Source: Pseudeuparius sepicola (taxonomy: Eukaryota > Arthropoda > Insecta > Coleoptera > Anthribidae). From it: a stretch of 64,000 bases of DNA. Positions 1 through 11,034 of this stretch are shown one piece after another. The first letter of the stretch is position 1. Each line of letters begins with the position of its first letter. Location: assembly GCA_963920635.1 (NCBI GenBank), contig OY987298.1:147534257-147598256 (forward strand), in the 5' to 3' direction. Under the pieces are notes generated by a model that ran no database searches, was not told the DNA's origin, and saw only the letters and a program-made list of their open reading frames with translations. A program made the translations under genes and the position numbers.

Positions 1-604
1 TCCACCATTATTATTTATGCAAATATTGCATCTTTTTAAAACTGAATTTGTCCCCTTTCTTAGAGAGCCACAGCCAACTATGATTTACATTTAAAAAAAC
101 ACAAGTTTATGTCATATCTCAAAAATCACAAACAACATAAAAAATTGGATTAGATTATCTTATTAAGCCCAAAATTATCTATAATTTTTGTCTTTACTTT
201 TACATTACCGGTTTCATCCTCTTGGGGAATCATCAGATGGACTGTTGGTTCTATCTTTTGAATCCATCCACTCCGGATTTTGCCTTTTCAACAGTGAACA
301 AATGTAAATAATAAAATTAACTGCTCAAGTTTACTTCAATTTAATTGTAACAAACTTTTACTTCACTTTAGTGTAACGAATTACAACTTTTATATAAATT
401 GTAAATAGGAAAATGTATTTTTTTATTTAACCACCAAATAGTTCCAGCTTCTGGCGCTCAAATATAACCATTTTGTTTATATTATATAATTACTTATTTT
501 AATAAAAATATAGGTGAATTGTTTCCTAAAAATCCTTCTTAACATGTCGTATTCTAGTTCAATGGATTTTGGAGCAGAGCAGTCTATGTACTACTTTTAT
601 GTTT
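1..604. other. AT-rich spacer, no gene seen
   Basis: No zinc-finger homology, splice-acceptor-led reading frame or clear repeat was found here. If a constant 5' exon feeds the downstream array in cis, it must lie upstream of this window. Confidence 0.5.
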
Positions 605-607
605 CAG

Positions 608-640
608 CTTAGATACTCTCGAGGGAACTGTTAAAAACAT
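608..640 (+). pseudogene. Relic 5' end of a family A zinc-finger exon
   Basis: A TTTCAG acceptor is followed by a short stretch that aligns with the exon starts at 1297, 3823 and 8085 (pattern CAG, CT, then ACTC..GAGGG and a lysine-rich tail). The frame is phase 2, as in the intact exons. Similarity stops after about 35 bases, where a palindromic element follows. Confidence 0.45.
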
Positions 641-654
641 TTCAACCACACAAC

Positions 655-765
655 TTCAAATCGTTTGAAACTATCAGTATTATGCATAATTTCGATTTTG
701 TAATGTCAAAATGAAACCACACATTGCTTTTGACAGTTTCAAACTGATTTGAAATTCTGGCAAAA
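655..765. repeat. Palindromic MITE-like element, copy 1
   Basis: The two halves are inverted copies centred near 705. GTTTGAAACT on the left is matched by AGTTTCAAAC on the right, with ATGTCAAAATGAAAC in the middle. The same arrangement, with the same central motif, recurs at 55172-55310, so this is a dispersed element and not a chance palindrome. Confidence 0.6.
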
Positions 766-804
766 CAATCCTTTAAAATGCTCGTATTGGACTAACAGAA
801 TATA

Positions 805-1147
805 CATAGCTTGTCAGATCACAAAAGGAGTAGGGTATACAAAATGGCATCTGTAGGTTCAATTGCCCACAGTGCACGTTTAAATGAAATAATCATGACT
901 TCTTGAAGGTACTCAAAATAATTGTACATAATTTGACAGATGCTGTCAAATGTCAGTGCTGCAAGTGTACATATAGCTCATATGAGAAATATTATCTAAG
1001 ACCTCGCATAAAAATACTGCACCAGGTTATGAAATGGTGCAAACTGTGCCTTTTCAAATGCAAGTCCGATTATGGCCTTATGATACATCAAGTAAAAATT
1101 CATTTTGAAGTTGATTTAGTTGTAAATAAATACGCAATAACTGCATA
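805..1147 (+). pseudogene. Decayed family C zinc-finger exon
   Basis: The sequence follows the first fingers of the intact exon at 43147 (AAAGGAG, GATGGCATC, GTAGGT, then CCCACAGTGC). It has frameshifts, and one finger with its second cysteine region is lost. The segment 903-1147 is open and still shows CQCCKCTYSS and CKLCLFKCKSDYGL, the hallmark of family C. No intact acceptor precedes it. It is one of several family C relics interleaved with family A exons in the first 11 kb. Confidence 0.7.
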
Positions 1148-1296
1148 ATGCTTTGTGTCATCATATAATCCAATAATAACGTGTATACCAAGAAATAATG
1201 TTATTAGAAAGTTTGCATAAATAAATAAGTTAACAATATTAAGCTAGTTAGATAGCTTTTAAAGTGGTAGTGCACTAATTAGGTTTCTTGTTTCAG

Positions 1297-2160
1297 CTCT
1301 GGTACTCAGGAGGGGACCATTAACAAGAAATCAAAATCACACATTCACAAAAAACATGGACAGAAGAGAGACGTGCATATATTTAAGCATAAGTGCCTAG
1401 AATGCCCTTTCGAATGTGACATTCGTTCTTCTCTTCTGGTACACAGGGTAAAAAAAACATGGGACTAATCCTGGCATATATTACTGCTCTATGTGTTCAT
1501 ATAGCTCGCATAGCAGATTTGATCTAACACTGCACAGAAAAAGATTGCAGCACGTTGTGAATGTGTGCAAACTGTGCCAATTTCAATTCAAAACTAATCA
1601 CGGTTTTATGGCCCACCAAGTAAAAGCCCATGGGGACACAACTATTCGAACATTTAATTGTTCTGTGTGTTCATATAAGGCAGTCAGAAAAGATGTTCTG
1701 AAGAAACATGAAATGACCAGGCACTCTGAGTCTGCCTCGAAGAGCACTGTCAAAGTCAAAGGCAACATATTTAGTTGCAAGCAGTGTGCTTTTGAAGGCA
1801 AGAGCATTCATCTTTTTAATGTACATCGAGTAAAAGTTCATCATGACAGTAATGTTGGCAACATTTAGATGTAGCCAGTGTTCATATAGTACTGTTAAGA
1901 AACCTGACTTGAAGTCTCATGAGAGGGTTGTACATAAGAGGGGTGTCCATATCTATGGCCAGCAAATGTAACTTGCATCAGCACGAAGCATACATGCAGC
2001 CTGTCTGTAGCTCTAGCAAAGCGTTTGGCTGCGAGCAGTGTCCGTTTGAAGGCAAGAGCATTTATCTCAGGGCATATCAAACAAAAGTCCATTGTGACAT
2101 GAGCAAAACCGTATTGCAGTGTTCCGAGTGCTCATTCAACTCGATCTCTAAATCTCGATC
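1297..2160 (+). pseudogene. Broken family A zinc-finger terminal exon
   Basis: The acceptor is intact (CTAAT branch-like site at 1275-1279, TTTCAG ending at 1296) and the phase-2 frame is the same as in intact family A exons. The frame encodes a basic leader and the first finger, then shifts in an A-rich stretch near 1450-1465. A second open stretch (1491-1868) holds fingers 2 to 5. Another shift near 1855 breaks the sixth finger. Further finger relics (CEQCPFEGKSIYL, near 2030-2090) show that the ancestral exon was longer than the present intact copies. Confidence 0.85.
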
Positions 2161-2620
2161 TCTAAATCCAAGCACAATTTCTTGTATTTGCTCTTGGTTC
2201 ACCCAAAAAGTATTTTTAGTATCTTGGACTTTAAAAAAATTGGTAGCAGCTTAAAACTAAAAATCGCATCAGGTAAAGTGCCTTTTCTGTGCGAAATATT
2301 TTATTAGAAAAACTTGCTCAGAATTAAAAAATGTGACGTATCAAATTACAGAACTAAATAATTTTTTAAATATTATAATAATGTAATCATTATTTAAATT
2401 TATTTATTCTACCCACGTTCTTCCATTTTCAGCACACATCTCAACTCTGTTCTTAAATTCTTCGTAGCTATTTTGAATGGCTTGAAGGTGAATTGAATTT
2501 ATAGTATTTATAATTTTAATGTTTTAAGAAGAGTATGCCATGGAAACAAAAATACAAGTGATCCGTCTTTGTGTCAGAATAATTTATTGTTGCATCTCTA
2601 TCTGTACGTACAAGTGCCTA
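2161..2620. other. Spacer without recognised features
   Basis: AT-rich sequence between two zinc-finger relics. It is absent from the equivalent interval after the 3823 exon, so it is probably an insertion, but I could not identify termini. Confidence 0.35.
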
Positions 2621-2623
2621 TAG

Positions 2624-2985
2624 TGGACTTTTGAATGAAATAAACATAGCTTCTTGGCTTCTTGAAGGTTCAATAATGAAACATAATTTGACTGATGCTG
2701 TAGAATATCACTGCTCCAAGTGTACATATGTATAGGTCATATGCGAAATATTACGTATCTAATATTTCACATAAAAAAGACGGCACCAGGTTATGAAACA
2801 GTGCAAACTGTGCCTTTTCAAATGCAAGTCTAATTGTGGCCTTATGGAACATCAAGAAAAATGTCCATGGGGAAGCAAACATACCCATGTTTGATTGTTC
2901 TAAGTGTTCATATACTTTAAGCTTGGTTGATCTAAAAAATATTGTATGTGTGTGTGATGTGCAATATGTGCATATGTACCATAAG
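2624..2985 (+). pseudogene. Decayed family C zinc-finger relic
   Basis: It contains scattered finger codons (CSKCTY, CKLCLFKCKSNCGL, CSKCSYTLSL) in several frames with in-frame stops. A closely similar copy lies at 4624-4985, and shorter remnants at 6385-6545 and 9655-9830, so this relic has been copied along with the neighbouring family A exons. Confidence 0.7.
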
Positions 2986-3190
2986 GTAAATTCACTAGTA
3001 GTTAACATTAGAAGAGAAAAAATTTTTTTTTATTTTTCTGATCGCAATATTGTTGTTAGTTTTTAAATAAAATATAGTATAGAACTATTATAGCTGATTC
3101 AAGCTGGGTGTATACAGCTTGTTTTAGTAATAGGCAATTAACATAGACTAATTTAGCCATAAATATAGCTTTTGTAATGTCTATCAAGCA

Positions 3191-3765
3191 TGCTTGCAGA
3201 GAAGCTTGATGTGCCTTAAGGGCAAATTGAATAAACATCTATGGGGACACATATACTAAAAGCTTGGTTTATTTAGTGGTAAGTAAATACACAATAAGTA
3301 AATAATGCTTTGCATATCTACATATAATGCAATAAAATAGTATAATGTTAAATTTATAACAATAATCCTAGATTGGAGTATTATGAGGGTGACAATTATT
3401 ATTATTATACCAAAAATAAAAGTAATTGTGGAATTATTATTATAAAGTTCCCTTAACTAAATAAGTTGACAATATTTGCTTGCAGAGAAGCTTATTGATG
3501 TGCCTTAAGGGCAAATTGAGTAGGTAAACATCTATGGGGACACATATACTAAAAGCTTGGTTTATTTAGTTGTAAGTAAATAATGCTTTGCATCAACATA
3601 TAATGCAATAAAATAGTACAATATTAAATTTATAACAATACTCCTAGATTGGAGTATTATGAGGGTGAGAATTATTATTATTATATTATTATTATTATAC
3701 CAAAAATAAAAGTAATTGTGGAATTGTTATTATAAAGTTCCCTTAACTAAATAAGTTGACAATAT
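3191..3765 (+). repeat. Direct duplication, about 287 bp, two copies
   Basis: The stretch from GCTTGCAGAGAAGCTT through the (ATT)n tract and TAAAGTTCCCTTAACTAAATAAG occurs twice, starting near 3191 and 3478. Each copy carries a fragment of zinc-finger coding homology (ATCTATGGGGACACA) and one copy of the ATT-tailed dispersed repeat. Confidence 0.75.
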
Positions 3766-3797
3766 TAAGCTAGTTAGATAGCTTTTAAAGAGGTAGT

Positions 3798-3822
3798 GCA
3801 CTAATTAGGTTTCTTGTTTCAG
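3798..3822 (+). promoter_or_regulatory. Family A branch site and splice acceptor
   Basis: The block GCACTAATTAGG followed by TTCTTGTTTCAG is present almost unchanged upstream of the exons at 1297, 3823 and 8085. CTAAT is a good insect branch-point match and lies about 18 bases from the AG. Its conservation while the surrounding spacer diverges argues that the exons are really spliced in. Confidence 0.75.
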
Positions 3823-4483
3823 CTCGGACGCTCAGGAGGGGACTATTAACAAGAACCCAACAAGATACAATTGCAAAAAACACAAAAAGAAGAGAGACAT
3901 GCATATATTTAAGCACAAGTGCCTAGAATGCCCTTTCGAATGTGACATTCATTCTTCTCTTCTAGTACACAGGTTGAAAAAACATGCGACTGGCATACAT
4001 TACTGCTCTATGTGTACATATAGCTCACATCGCAGATTTGATCTAACATTGCACACAAAAAGTGTGCACCCCATTGTGAATGAGTGCAAACTGTGCCAAT
4101 TTAAATGCAAAAGTAATCGCAGTTTTATGGCCCACCAAGTAAAAGCCCATGGGGACACAAATATTCAAACATTTGATTGTTCTATGTGCTCGTTTAAGAC
4201 AGTCAGAAGAGGTGTCTTGAAGAATCATAAAATGACCAAGCACCATGATGTTACCCCGGAGAGCACTGTCAAAGTCAAAGGCAAAGTATTTAGTTGCAAG
4301 CAGTGTCCTTTTGAAATCAAGAGCATGCATCTTCTTAAGGTACATCGAGTAAAAGTTCATCATGACAGTAATGTGCCAATATTTAGTTGTAGCAAGTGTC
4401 CATATAGTACTGTTACCAAATCTTACTTGAAGGCTCATGAGAGGGGTGTACATCGGTGGGGTGACTATGGGCAGCAAATGTAA
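3823..4483 (+). CDS. Zinc-finger terminal exon, family A, six fingers
   Basis: The reading frame is open from the acceptor (first base completes a codon begun in an upstream exon) for 219 residues. A basic leader rich in Lys and His is followed by six C-x2-C-x12-H-x4-H fingers, beginning KCLECPFECD, CSMCTYSS, CKLCQFKC, CSMCSFKT, CKQCPFEI and CSKCPYST. The protein part is presumably the DNA-binding C-terminus of a nuclear transcription factor. The first ATG (3899) lies inside the exon, but 25 upstream codons are open and conserved in other copies, so it is not taken as a start. The stop follows finger six; relics of a further finger lie just beyond it. Poly(A)-like AATAAA occurs near 5046. Confidence 0.85.
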
Positions 4484-4605
4484 CTTGCATCAGCACGAAG
4501 CGTACATGCAGCCTGTCTGTAGCTCTAGCAAAGCGTTTGGCTGCGAGTAGTGCCCGTTTGAAGGCAAGAGCATTTATCATCTCAGGGCACATCAAACGAA
4601 AGTCG
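4484..4605 (+). pseudogene. Relic fingers beyond the stop of the 3823 exon
   Basis: Downstream of the stop, the sequence still aligns with finger coding (TGCGAGTAGTGCCCGTTTG, then a stretch encoding GKSIYHL and AHQTKV), now with stop codons. The current exon has therefore lost at least one C-terminal finger compared with its ancestor. Confidence 0.65.
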
Positions 4606-4623
4606 GCAACACCATATTAAAGT

Positions 4624-4985
4624 GTATAATCATAGCTTCTTGGCTTCTTGAAGGTTCAATAATGACACATAATTGGACTGATGCTGTAGAATATCACTGC
4701 TCCAAGTGTACATATGTATAGCTCATATGCGAAATATTGCCTAATACTTCACGTAAAAAGACGGCACCAGGTTATGAAACAGTGCAAACGGTGCCTTTTC
4801 AAATGCAAGTCTAATTGTGGCCTTATGGAACATCAAGTAAATGTCCATGGGGAAGCAAACATACCCATGTTTGATTGTTCTAAGTGTTCATATACTTTAA
4901 GCTTGATTAATTTACAAAATTTGTATGTGTGTGTGTTACATGCCATATGTGCATATGTACCATAAGGTAAACTCACTAGTAGTTG
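4624..4985 (+). pseudogene. Decayed family C zinc-finger relic
   Basis: Near-duplicate of 2624-2985, with the same in-frame stop after CSKCTYV. The open stretch 4714-4965 keeps CKRCLFKCKSNCGL and CSKCSYTLSL. It no longer has an acceptor. Confidence 0.7.
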
Positions 4986-4989
4986 ACAT

Positions 4990-5600
4990 TGAAAGAGAAG
5001 AAAAATAGCTTTATTTTTCTGATATCAATATTGTTGTTAGTTTTTAAATAAAATATAGAGCTATTATAACTGATTTAAGCTGGGTTTACAACTTATTTTA
5101 GTAATAAGCATTAACATAGACTAATTTAACCATAAATATAGCTTTAGTAATGGCTATCAAGCATGCTCGCATGCACTCGAAAAGCTTGATAACCTTAGAT
5201 GCATCCATAATTATAATGCCCTTGTGTGACAGAGTCGTAAGGATACGGGAGCAGTATTGGATACAATCAACAGATGGCGTCAAAAATTAAAGTTGTCCAG
5301 TCATTGCCTACTAAGTTTCTGCTATTAAAATCTACCAAACAAAACGCTGGACAAGTTTATTTTTTGCAAAATATGTCCCCTATATCTACTGTATTTCTGT
5401 CATGTCCTTATGTCAGTGTCAGACATTAGCTAACTGGAGTATTCATAAACAAGGATAATGCTTTACAGCAACATATAATAAAATTGTATATATGTCTAAT
5501 GTATAAGTTGGTTATTTCAATATACAAAAAAAAAGAATTTTGTCTTTGTTATCATAAAGCTCCCGTAAGTAAATTAGTTAACAATATTTCAAACTAATTA
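4990..5600. other. Inter-cassette spacer
   Basis: Spacer related to the intervals after 1147, 3300 and 6540: the block ATAATGCTTT..CAACATATAAT recurs at each. No coding signal. It contains AATAAA near 5046, a plausible poly(A) signal for the 3823 exon. Confidence 0.4.
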
Positions 5601-5634
5601 AATTAAAGCTAATTAAGTAGATTTATTGTTTCAG

Positions 5635-5960
5635 CTCAGACACTCAGAAGGGAACCATTAACAAGAACCCAACAACATACATTTTCTCAAAACATGATAA
5701 CTAGATAGATGTGCACATTTTTAAGCATAAGTGCCTAGAATCGTTGACTGACGTATTAATAAAGACTGCTCATGGAGGGGATGCATTTTAGGACACATGT
5801 TTTTAGGAAAAAAGTCTTATTTTTGCCTCAAAAATACACCCTTAAAATCGTTTTACTGAATTTTGAAACACCCTATATTACTGCTCGAAGTGTGCATACA
5901 GCTCACATCGGGAATTTAATTAAACACTGCACATATAAAGAGTGCACCGCGTTTTGAATT
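5635..5960 (+). pseudogene. Family A exon relic split by an insertion
   Basis: The acceptor (ATTGTTTCAG, AG at 5633-5634) and phase-2 leader match the family A exons, but the leader reaches a stop (near 5700). At about 5742, in the codons of the first finger, a foreign segment begins. Zinc-finger homology resumes near 5873 (TATTACTGCTCGAAGTGTGC, equivalent to finger 2) and soon ends in stops. Confidence 0.75.
5742..5872. mobile_element. Transposon fragment inserted in a family A exon relic
   Basis: The left edge is GTTGACTGACGTATTAATAA, identical to the terminal repeat of the complete MITE at 53541-53722. The right edge is AAACACCCTATA, which resembles the CAGGGTGT-ended elements elsewhere in the window. 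It may be a composite of two insertions or a chimeric remnant. Confidence 0.5.
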
Positions 5961-6384
5961 ATTGCAATAAAACGGTTTGTTTAATTATCTAGAAAACTTA
6001 AACATAAAATAAATGTTTCAAAATGGTTATTTATGTACCAAGGCACTGAAGTTCAACTTATTATGACCCATGTGGAATTTAGTGGCCTAGACCTCTGGCC
6101 GAGGCAAATAATTATTGAATATTAATTTGGTCACTTTTGACGGGCGATGGCTCCGCGTCTGACGTTTGATGTTTACATCTCTACAAGGCCTACTTATTGA
6201 AAAAATCGTACAATAAAGGGCTACTTCAGTGCCGATTTCTGAGCTTTTAATGACTATTTTGAGACACTTCACTGCCGATTTCAAGAAAAATTTAATTAGC
6301 CTTTATCATTTATTATTTTACTATATACACCTGTTTAGGATCGATAACATAATATTTTTTTTGTTAAGATTATACAAGGTCTCC

Positions 6385-6545
6385 ACCGCATACAATTACA
6401 CAAAGTGCAAGACCACTTATATGCCCTTAAGACACATTGAGTAAAAAGCCATGGGAACACAAGCATACCAATGTTTGATGGTTCTAAAGGTTCATATACT
6501 GAACGCATAGTTGATTTAGTTGTACGTAAATACACAATAACTGAA
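6385..6545 (+). pseudogene. Short family C zinc-finger relic
   Basis: Traces of the GLRAHQVKVHG-type region (TATGCCCTTAAGACACATTG, then CCATGGGAACACAAGC) followed by the shared spacer block near 6543-6580. No open frame of useful length. Confidence 0.45.
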
Positions 6546-6687
6546 TAATGCTTTGCATCAACATATAATGCAATAAAATAGTATGTAAAATATATTACAA
6601 AATACCAAAAATAAAACTAATGGTATCATTGTTATTATATGTAATTTTCATTCCTGGTCGTCAATTATTTTGTTGAATAAAATTCCT

Positions 6688-7980
6688 GGAATTTGACCGT
6701 GTAAAATATTATTATTATTAACCTGGACCAACACTATATTAAAAACCTGTGCATAGCGCTGTTTCAAGCGATCGCCACTGGCACCACACGACGAAACAAA
6801 TTTACACGGTGGTTTTAGTTAAAACACCATTGTTGCAGAATCTTTTATAAAATAAAAACATGCAAATATGTCTGTTACAACGAAGTTAATATTCAAAATA
6901 AAATAAAATATTTGTTTGTTATGTCCCTCTAATTTTACAAGTTCACATGGCATATTTCCATACATTTTCTTAAGAAAAGCGAGTCTAAAGAGCAAGCAAG
7001 AGTATTTGGTACCTTTTGGTTTGAAACGCAGTCCATGGCTACTTGTAGTATGTGAAAGCATAAACCGCATTAGATTTTTCACTTTCTTCTTTATATGGAT
7101 GACTATATTGGTTCGCTTTGAAGCTATAAACAAAATTTTCTATTTTCATTCCTGCATAAGTTAAAAAATACTCTTCCAAAATAATATCTTTAATTTTCGC
7201 TTCTTCAGCTGGTTGATCAGATCATACCATAATTCCAAGATAGTGTTTGTTCTTCTCAAATTCACCTAATGGTCTGTGCATACCATTTTCTTCATGTGCG
7301 CGAAAATTTCATGTTATCACAAACAAATCTACCTCGAAAAGCCGTATTAATAGGATAAAACTGCCAAATACTGGACGCAAAGACAATTCGTTACCGTAAA
7401 AAGAAGGTAAGTCGTAATAAAGCTGGATATTTAAAATTTTGGATTTTTTAAACGTCAGAAACTGACATCCCAATAGCCACAGAATACCCCCTATAACCTA
7501 TAATAAGTCGCCATTTTTTTCATCGTGTAGCGCCACCCCAATCCGTAAACAACAATGAAATATAACGGCATGCTCGGGTCTTTAATATAGTGTAGGTCCA
7601 GTATTAACACATTAAATTTTTTTTCATTAAAAAAGGAGTTTTGTTAGGAAATTACATGTGTTTCGGCACTTATTGCCATCATCAGGTATCGAATTTTTTT
7701 ATATAATTACAATGTGTTATATTGATAATTTATTTTTTCAAGGGTCTTTCTTCCATGTTTTTTTCATTATTGCTTATTTTCATTTATTTTGTGTTTGTTT
7801 CACTGTAAATATATTGTTTACTTTTGTTTAAATTATTTAGTCATGGTGTGTAGAAAAAAAAACTTTGATACCTGATGATGGCAATAAGTGCCGAAACACG
7901 TATAGTTTCCTAACAAAACTCCTTTTTTAATGAAAAAAATTTTAATGTGTTAATAATAATATTTTACACGGTCGAATCCC
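6688..7980. mobile_element. Inverted-repeat element of about 1.3 kb
   Basis: The ends GACCGTGTAAAATATTATTA (6694 onward) and TAATATTTTACACGGTC (7957 onward) are inverted copies, and the shared family A spacer resumes just outside the right end. A minus-strand open stretch (6819-7133, roughly 104 codons) and its upstream continuation to about 7320 could be a decayed coding region. I do not recognise the protein. Confidence 0.5.
7601..7953. repeat. Long inverted repeat with ribozyme-like cores
   Basis: Arms of about 92 bases (7601-7693 and 7863-7953) are near-perfect inverted copies, separated by about 170 bases of AT-rich DNA. Each arm carries CTGATGA, then a GGCA/TGCC hairpin, then GAAA. In the right arm these are at 7872-7878 and 7893-7896; the left arm has them on the opposite strand at 7679-7685 and 7661-7664. 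This order resembles the hammerhead ribozyme core, but I could not fold a convincing stem III and cleavage site. The repeat lies inside the 6688-7980 element. Confidence 0.6.
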
Positions 7981-8084
7981 AAGAATTGTTATTATAAAGT
8001 TCCCTTAAATAAATAAGTTAACAATATTAAGCTAGTTAGATAGCTTTTAAAGTTGTAGTGCACTAATTAGGGTTCTTGTTTCAG

Positions 8085-8730
8085 CTCTGGCACTCGGGAG
8101 GGGAAAATTAACAAGAAATCAGAGTCACACAATCGCAAAAAACACGGAAAGAAGAGAGACATGCATATATTTAAGCATAAGTGCCTAGAATGCCCTTTCG
8201 AATGTGACATTCGTTCCTCCCTTCTGGTACACAGGTTGAAAAAGCACGCGACTGGCATACATTACTGCTCTATGTGTACATATAGCTCACATCGCAGATT
8301 TCATCTAGCACTTCACACAAAAAGAGTGCACCCCGTTATAAAAGAGTGCAAACTGTGCCAATTTAAATTCAAAACTAATTACGGCTTTACGGCCCACCAA
8401 GTAAAAGCCCATGGGGACACAAGTATACAAACATTCAATTGTTCTAAGTGTCCATTTAAGGGAATTCAAAAATGTGACTTGAAGAAGCATGAAATGACCA
8501 GGCACCTTGATTTTGCTTCGAAAAGCAGTGTCAAGGGCAAGGTATTTAGCTGCAGTCAGTGCCCTTTTGAAGGCAAGAGCATTTATCGTCTTAAGGTACA
8601 TCGAGTGAAAGTTCATCGCGACAGTGATGTGCCAACATTTAGTTGTAGCGAGTGTTCATATAGTACTGTTAACAAATCTAACTTGAAGTCTCATGAGAGG
8701 GATGTCCATCAAATGAAAGTCCGACCTTAG
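8085..8730 (+). CDS. Zinc-finger terminal exon, family A, six fingers
   Basis: Open for 214 residues from the phase-2 acceptor (CTAAT at 8063-8067, AG at 8083-8084). The leader is rich in Lys, His and Ser. Six C2H2 fingers follow, starting KCLECPFECD, CSMCTYSS, CKLCQFKF, CSKCPFKG, CSQCPFEG and CSECSYST. It is the closest intact relative of the 3823 exon; the differences lie mostly in fingers 3 and 4, so the two would be expected to read different DNA sites. ATG at 8161 is internal and not a convincing start. After the stop, a seventh finger (CGHCTYKCKTSYSL) survives as a relic. Confidence 0.86.
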
Positions 8731-8799
8731 GAAATACGAAATAACGAACTGCGGACATTGTACATATAAATGCAAGACTTCTTACTCCCTTAACACGTT
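8731..8799 (+). pseudogene. Relic seventh finger after the 8085 exon
   Basis: TGCGGACATTGTACATATAA continues into AAGACTTCTTACTCC, encoding a half finger. It ends abruptly at TTAA (8800-8803), followed by CACGTTGACTGCCATG. That junction could mark a TTAA-targeting (piggyBac-like) insertion, but no matching second end was found. Confidence 0.5.
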
Positions 8800-8815
8800 G
8801 ACTGCCATGTGTATA

Positions 8816-9203
8816 TACACTGTGGATACAAATTGTGGAATATTACTACTATTTTTTTAAATATTCGTCAATTTTAAAAAATGTTTTAGTAAAAGTTTCG
8901 AAGGAAATTATTTCCCGTTTTATGATGTCTTGCAAACTTTCGTACCATAAAAAATGTAGTTGCCATGGTAACCAACTTAATTTTTTAAATGGCACCATAT
9001 AGCTACTTTTTTTGGTGAAAATGAATAAACTTAATCTTTCTAAATACGACACAATACAATTTTAATGGGGTCACATAAGAAGAAATACAGTAAATTAAAT
9101 TTTTTAGTTATCAGTTCAGTGTAAATACAAATTGTGGAATATTGCTAATAATTTTTAAAATATTCATAATATTAAAATAATGTTTTAACAAAAGTTTCAG
9201 GCA
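8816..9203 (+). repeat. Diverged direct repeat, spacing about 300 bp
   Basis: The stretch GTG.ATACAAATTGTGGAATATT through ATGTTTTA.(C/T)AAAAGTTTC occurs near 8820-8900 and again near 9118-9203. No coding content. Confidence 0.55.
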
Positions 9204-9654
9204 AAAAGCGATATAACATATTAGTTATTTAAGTTTGTAGATGTATTTAATGTGTGACACTGGTTTCTTAGTGTGTGGTTACTTATAAGTAGTTAACTGG
9301 TATATAGAAACTGTCCTAATGTATAGGATTTACTTGATTACTTTAGCATTAATGTTAAGATAATAATATATAATAATATTTTTTTCTATTTAGTGCCCTT
9401 TTTACTCTATCGTGCTTCCGTTAGTACTAATTTAATTTAGTTTAATTTACTTATAGCGGTTTGTTTCACCAATATATCTGTAACTGAGCTCCGTGTACTA
9501 TTTTTTTTTTCATCTTTCTTTTTCCTGTTAACTTTACTTTATAGTGCATTTTTTCTTTTGTAATTTTCTTCTTTTATACTGTACCTAAACACTATATTTG
9601 TAAATTGTTAGTTGGACATTTAATGAAGTTACGCTAATAATAAATAATAAATAA
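9204..9654. other. AT-rich spacer
   Basis: No gene recognised. AATAAA-like signals occur at 9640-9655 and could serve the upstream exon. Confidence 0.35.
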
Positions 9655-9830
9655 ATAACCGTGCCTTTTCAAATTCAAGCCGGATTGTGGTCTTATGGAA
9701 CATCAAGTAAAAGTCCAACATAGCAATGATTGTTCTAAGTGTTCATATACTTTAAGCTTGGTCGATTTACAAAATGTTGTATGTGTGTGTGACGTACCAT
9801 AGTATGTACATATGTACCATAATTGGATTA
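9655..9830 (+). pseudogene. Family C zinc-finger relic
   Basis: It matches the second half of the relics at 2624 and 4624: CLFKFKPDCGL, then GTTCATATACTTTAAGCTTG and the TG-rich tail with GTACATATGTACCATAA. Frame broken. Confidence 0.6.
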
Positions 9831-9902
9831 AATAAATAAATTTATTTATTTATTTATTTATTTATTGCAACACATTTTATAGAGTTGGATTATAATCTAG
9901 AG

Positions 9903-9960
9903 CAGGGGTTTCTAAACTTTTTAGCCGAAGGGCCACACTGACTCCTCCACTAAGTTCCAA
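9903..9960 (+). mobile_element. hAT-like transposon end
   Basis: CAGGGGTTTCTAAACTTTTT followed by a GGGCCACA block resembles the terminal inverted repeats of Charlie/Tip100-type hAT elements. The other end was not identified, so the extent of the element is unknown. Confidence 0.4.
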
Positions 9961-11034
9961 GAGCCAAGACCCAGATAGCTCATCTTACCAACATTCTGTA
10001 ATTTTGAATGGTACAGAAAATTTTTACATTGGGACTAGCCGGCAAGTAGGATACCTATGGCGTAGTGTGCTCGGTTCATAAGTTTGGTTGGTACTTACGG
10101 GCAAGTGTCAAAGAGAAAGCCGATGCGCGTGCTGTGTGTTACATATTGGTATGACTACTTATGACCATGTTAAATATGTATAATAGTGACGTGGAGAACA
10201 GAACAGTTAAGTGCAGGAAGTGGCATAAAGCTACAATAGTGACATCTTGTGGAGAGTAGAGAAGTTAACTGCAGGAAGTGGCATAAAACTACAATAATAG
10301 GGACAGCGCCATCTAATATCATTAATTATATGTAATTAATATCATTAATTACAACTAAAATGTTATATTTCATATATGTATGTCAGTTATTGTATTTCGT
10401 AATTGGTAGTTAAATAAAAACATCCGATAATTATTTTGTGTGACGTCATATCCGAATTCCTTAAAAAATTCTACACAAGTTTAGTTTTGAACCATCAATT
10501 TATCTTTAAAATTCGGTTTATCAGGTGCGATATGAATATTTCTAAAATTTAATCGTTCACGTCTCCCAAGCGGTTGGAGGAAACATGATATATTTTATAT
10601 TATTATAACCAAGCGCTGTTTAGAGTCAGTCATATCTGGAAAAACCAAAGAAGAAAAAATAGTCCTGTCTAACCTAAAAATTTACTTGTTTCTGATGTAG
10701 ACTTTCATTACAAATAAACAAATGTCCTCTTGGCATTTTGTTGGAACGGAAGTCACTTAGGGTTTGTTTTCAAGATATGCAGTGTGAAACAATACTGATA
10801 AAAAATTGTATCTTTAAGACCAGTTCATTAATAGGTTACATTTATTTAAGAAAATCTTCCATTTTGATGATTGCACTGAAATATAAATAAAAAAATTAAG
10901 TGACCCATGAAAACAGACAAGAAAATGCACACAAAATAAATAAACATATTTCAACTGATTCATTCAAACTTCAATGCTCTTGGAGATCATATATCTGAAA
11001 GTTTGCCTCATATACCACGAAAGGAGAGATCATG
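9961..11034. other. Spacer, probably mostly transposon-derived
   Basis: It includes a short direct repeat (TGCAGGAAGTGGCATAAA near 10213 and 10270). A weak trace of zinc-finger-exon sequence (AAATAAACATATTTCAACTG) appears near 10940. No gene seen. Confidence 0.35.

Noticed and set aside
6819..7133. Minus-strand open stretch of 104 codons as a gene
   Set aside because: It lies inside an inverted-repeat element, has broken continuation upstream, and its translation matches nothing I recognise.
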